Source: Mesorhizobium sp. NZP2077
GTDB taxonomy: Bacteria > Pseudomonadota > Alphaproteobacteria > Rhizobiales > Rhizobiaceae
Direction of reading: 5' to 3'
Length of the DNA: 64,000 nt
NCBI RefSeq assembly: GCF_013170805.1
Contig: NZ_CP051293.1
Location: forward strand, 124,001-188,000
Position 1 is the first letter of the stretch. The number at the start of each line of letters is the position of its first letter. Made by a program: the position numbers and the translations under genes. Shown here in pieces: positions 62,858 through 64,000 of this stretch. The notes under the pieces are model-generated. The model had not been told where the DNA came from and did not search any database. It was given only the letters and a program-made list of their open reading frames with translations.

Positions 62858-63556
62858 TCATCGGCGGCTTTCCCGCGCCGAAACCGACTTGTGCAGATGC
62901 ACCATCATGGCGGCAGCGAAGAGCGGCGTCACCAAATTGAGCAGCGGCACGGCAAGGAAGGCCGCGATGACCAGCCCGGCGAGAAAGACCGTGCCGGCAT
63001 ACTGCCGGCGCAAGGCCCTGGCTTCGTCCTCCGGGCGAAAGCGCATGGCGGCGAATTCGAAGAATTCGCGGCCGAGCAGATAGCCGTTGACGATGAAGAA
63101 GGCGGCGATGTTGATGCCCGGCACCAGCAGAAGCATGAGCGCCACGATGTTGCCCAGAATAACGACGCCGAGGAATTTAATCGCCAGCAGCAGCGAGCGC
63201 AGCGCCGGCATGGCACGGCCGGGCGGGTCGCTTGGATAGTCGGTGCGCTCGACCACTTCGGCGACATCGTCGAGGAACAGGCCGGCGATCACCGCCGTAA
63301 CCGGCGCGACGAGCAGCGCCGTGCCGAAGGCAAGCGCTATCGCCGCGATGATGCCGCCCAGCCAGCCGGCCCAGGACGGTATGCCGGGCAACAAGGTCTG
63401 GAGCCATGGCAGGGCCAGCCACTCGACAAGGCTGGTCAGGCCGAACCACAAGGCGACCAGCGCCAGCACGGTGAGGCCCAGCGTCTTGATGAACACGGCA
63501 CGAAACGGCGGCGAGAGCAGCTCGAGAGCCGCAGTGCGGGCAGCGTCGAAAATCAC
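62858..63556 (-). CDS. CysZ/EI24-family membrane protein
   Basis: The 232-residue inner-membrane protein matches the EI24/CysZ family, members of which take up sulfate. It has about five hydrophobic segments, an LPGIPSW-type loop, VTAVIAGLFLDDVAEVVERTDYP, then NYLLGREFFEFAAMRF-like sequence. The sulfate-transporter role is inherited by name only; no sulfate assimilation gene lies nearby. Its start at 63556 is a normal ATG. Confidence 0.83.
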   Translation of the reverse strand: MIFDAARTAALELLSPPFRAVFIKTLGLTVLALVALWFGLTSLVEWLALPWLQTLLPGIPSWAGWLGGIIAAIALAFGTALLVAPVTAVIAGLFLDDVAEVVERTDYPSDPPGRAMPALRSLLLAIKFLGVVILGNIVALMLLLVPGINIAAFFIVNGYLLGREFFEFAAMRFRPEDEARALRRQYAGTVFLAGLVIAAFLAVPLLNLVTPLFAAAMMVHLHKSVSARESRR

Positions 63557-63640
63557 CGTGCTTCAACCCCAGGTCAGCAGACACCGCCGGAAAGGCGGAA
63601 CGCTCCCGAGATAGGCAGCGCGGGTCGCGAGCACAAGCGC

Positions 63641-64000
63641 CTATGGCGACCGAGCGAAAGCTGGCTTTCTTACCGGGATCGTCATGGCCGCGACCCCGAC
63701 CACGACAAAACCCATGCCCAGCCATGCCGTTGGCCCCAGGCTTTCACCGAGGAAGACCGCACCGATGCCGACGCCGATCGGCACGCGCAGATAGGCTTGC
63801 GACGTCGTGCCGACAGAACCCAGCGTGTGGATGAGGCGGAAATAGATGACGAAGGCGAGCGCGGTCGAGAACACCGACAGGCAGATCAGAGCCAGGATCG
63901 ACGCCGTCGACGGCGTAAGCCTCCAGGGCTGGTCGACCACCAGGCTGAGCGGCACAAGCATGACCGCGCCGCAGAGCATCGAGCCTGCCGCCGGCAGCAT
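63641..64000 (-). CDS. EamA-family transporter, C-terminal part; start outside window
   Basis: 119 residues of the C-terminal half of a DMT/EamA permease are visible, with helices LICLSVFSTALAFVIYFRLI, GIGAVFLGESLGPTAWLGMGFVVVGVAAM and a loop TSQAYLRVPIGV that fits the second EamA repeat. It runs off the right edge. It is a second member of this family in the window and need not share a substrate with the one at 46354. Confidence 0.85.
   Translation of the reverse strand: MLPAAGSMLCGAVMLVPLSLVVDQPWRLTPSTASILALICLSVFSTALAFVIYFRLIHTLGSVGTTSQAYLRVPIGVGIGAVFLGESLGPTAWLGMGFVVVGVAAMTIPVRKPAFARSP

Overview
The window reads as chromosomal, GC-rich DNA of a rhizobial alphaproteobacterium, most likely Mesorhizobium or a close relative. 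This rests on protein resemblance (NAD-dependent formate dehydrogenase fdsGBA-fdhD-fdsD behind its LysR regulator, a ydcSTUV-patD polyamine-type locus, a DppA/DppB pair, GcvT-fused dehydrogenases), on gene style (many 1-11 bp overlaps, GTG/TTG starts), and on dispersed intergenic palindromes typical of Rhizobiales. No tRNA, rRNA, CRISPR array, phage or complete insertion sequence was found, and there are no symbiosis genes.

Layout. 1-2334: dppB (cut by the window edge) and dppA on the minus strand, separated by a very unusual G14/C20 hairpin. 2804-7873: fadD with a Lys/Ala-rich N-terminal extension, overlapping an ETF-beta-type lysine methyltransferase gene; then a minus-strand pgi-HAD phosphatase pair. 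8176-11451: a MocR regulator followed by a non-pyrrolysine MttB-superfamily methyltransferase. 11464-14135: chromate locus (rhodanese-ChrB, ChrA, small unknown). 14358-19354: D-xylonate dehydratase-like gene, CoxG-like protein, Mrp/ApbC ATPase and a GAF-GGEEF-PilZ diguanylate cyclase. 19476-26600: formate dehydrogenase regulator and operon. 26710-29653: an alpha/beta-hydrolase/degenerate-cyclase/LuxR fusion regulator followed by a three-gene cassette (secreted AhpD-like protein, SnoaL-like protein, unknown) bracketed by two strong hairpins. 29818-36527: LysR-ydcSTUV-patD. 36603-40157: DedA/PmtA-like pair and a two-component system. 40184-46357: DeoR regulator, two choline-kinase-like phosphotransferases, an 817-residue dimethylglycine/sarcosine dehydrogenase-like protein and a methyltransferase. 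46354-64000: housekeeping and transport genes (EamA permeases, CodA-like deaminase, ABC exporter, ilvD, prfC, amidase, glutamine amidotransferase, Lrp regulator, dut, HAD phosphatase, PEP-mutase-family lyase, CysZ-like protein).

How genes work together. A C1/N-methyl theme recurs. MttB-family and dimethylglycine-dehydrogenase-like enzymes would release methyl or formaldehyde-level carbon, and the formate dehydrogenase would finish its oxidation to CO2 with NADH. These loci are not adjacent, so the link is metabolic inference. The ydc-patD locus would import a putrescine-like amine and oxidise its aldehyde product. FadD and the ETF-beta methyltransferase are coupled by overlap and both touch beta-oxidation. 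The least explained stretches are the pseudocyclase-LuxR regulator with its hairpin-bounded cassette (26710-29715), the leader with an internal terminator before the choline-kinase/dehydrogenase operon (41028-41384), and a frameshifted small membrane-protein gene (53462-53646).
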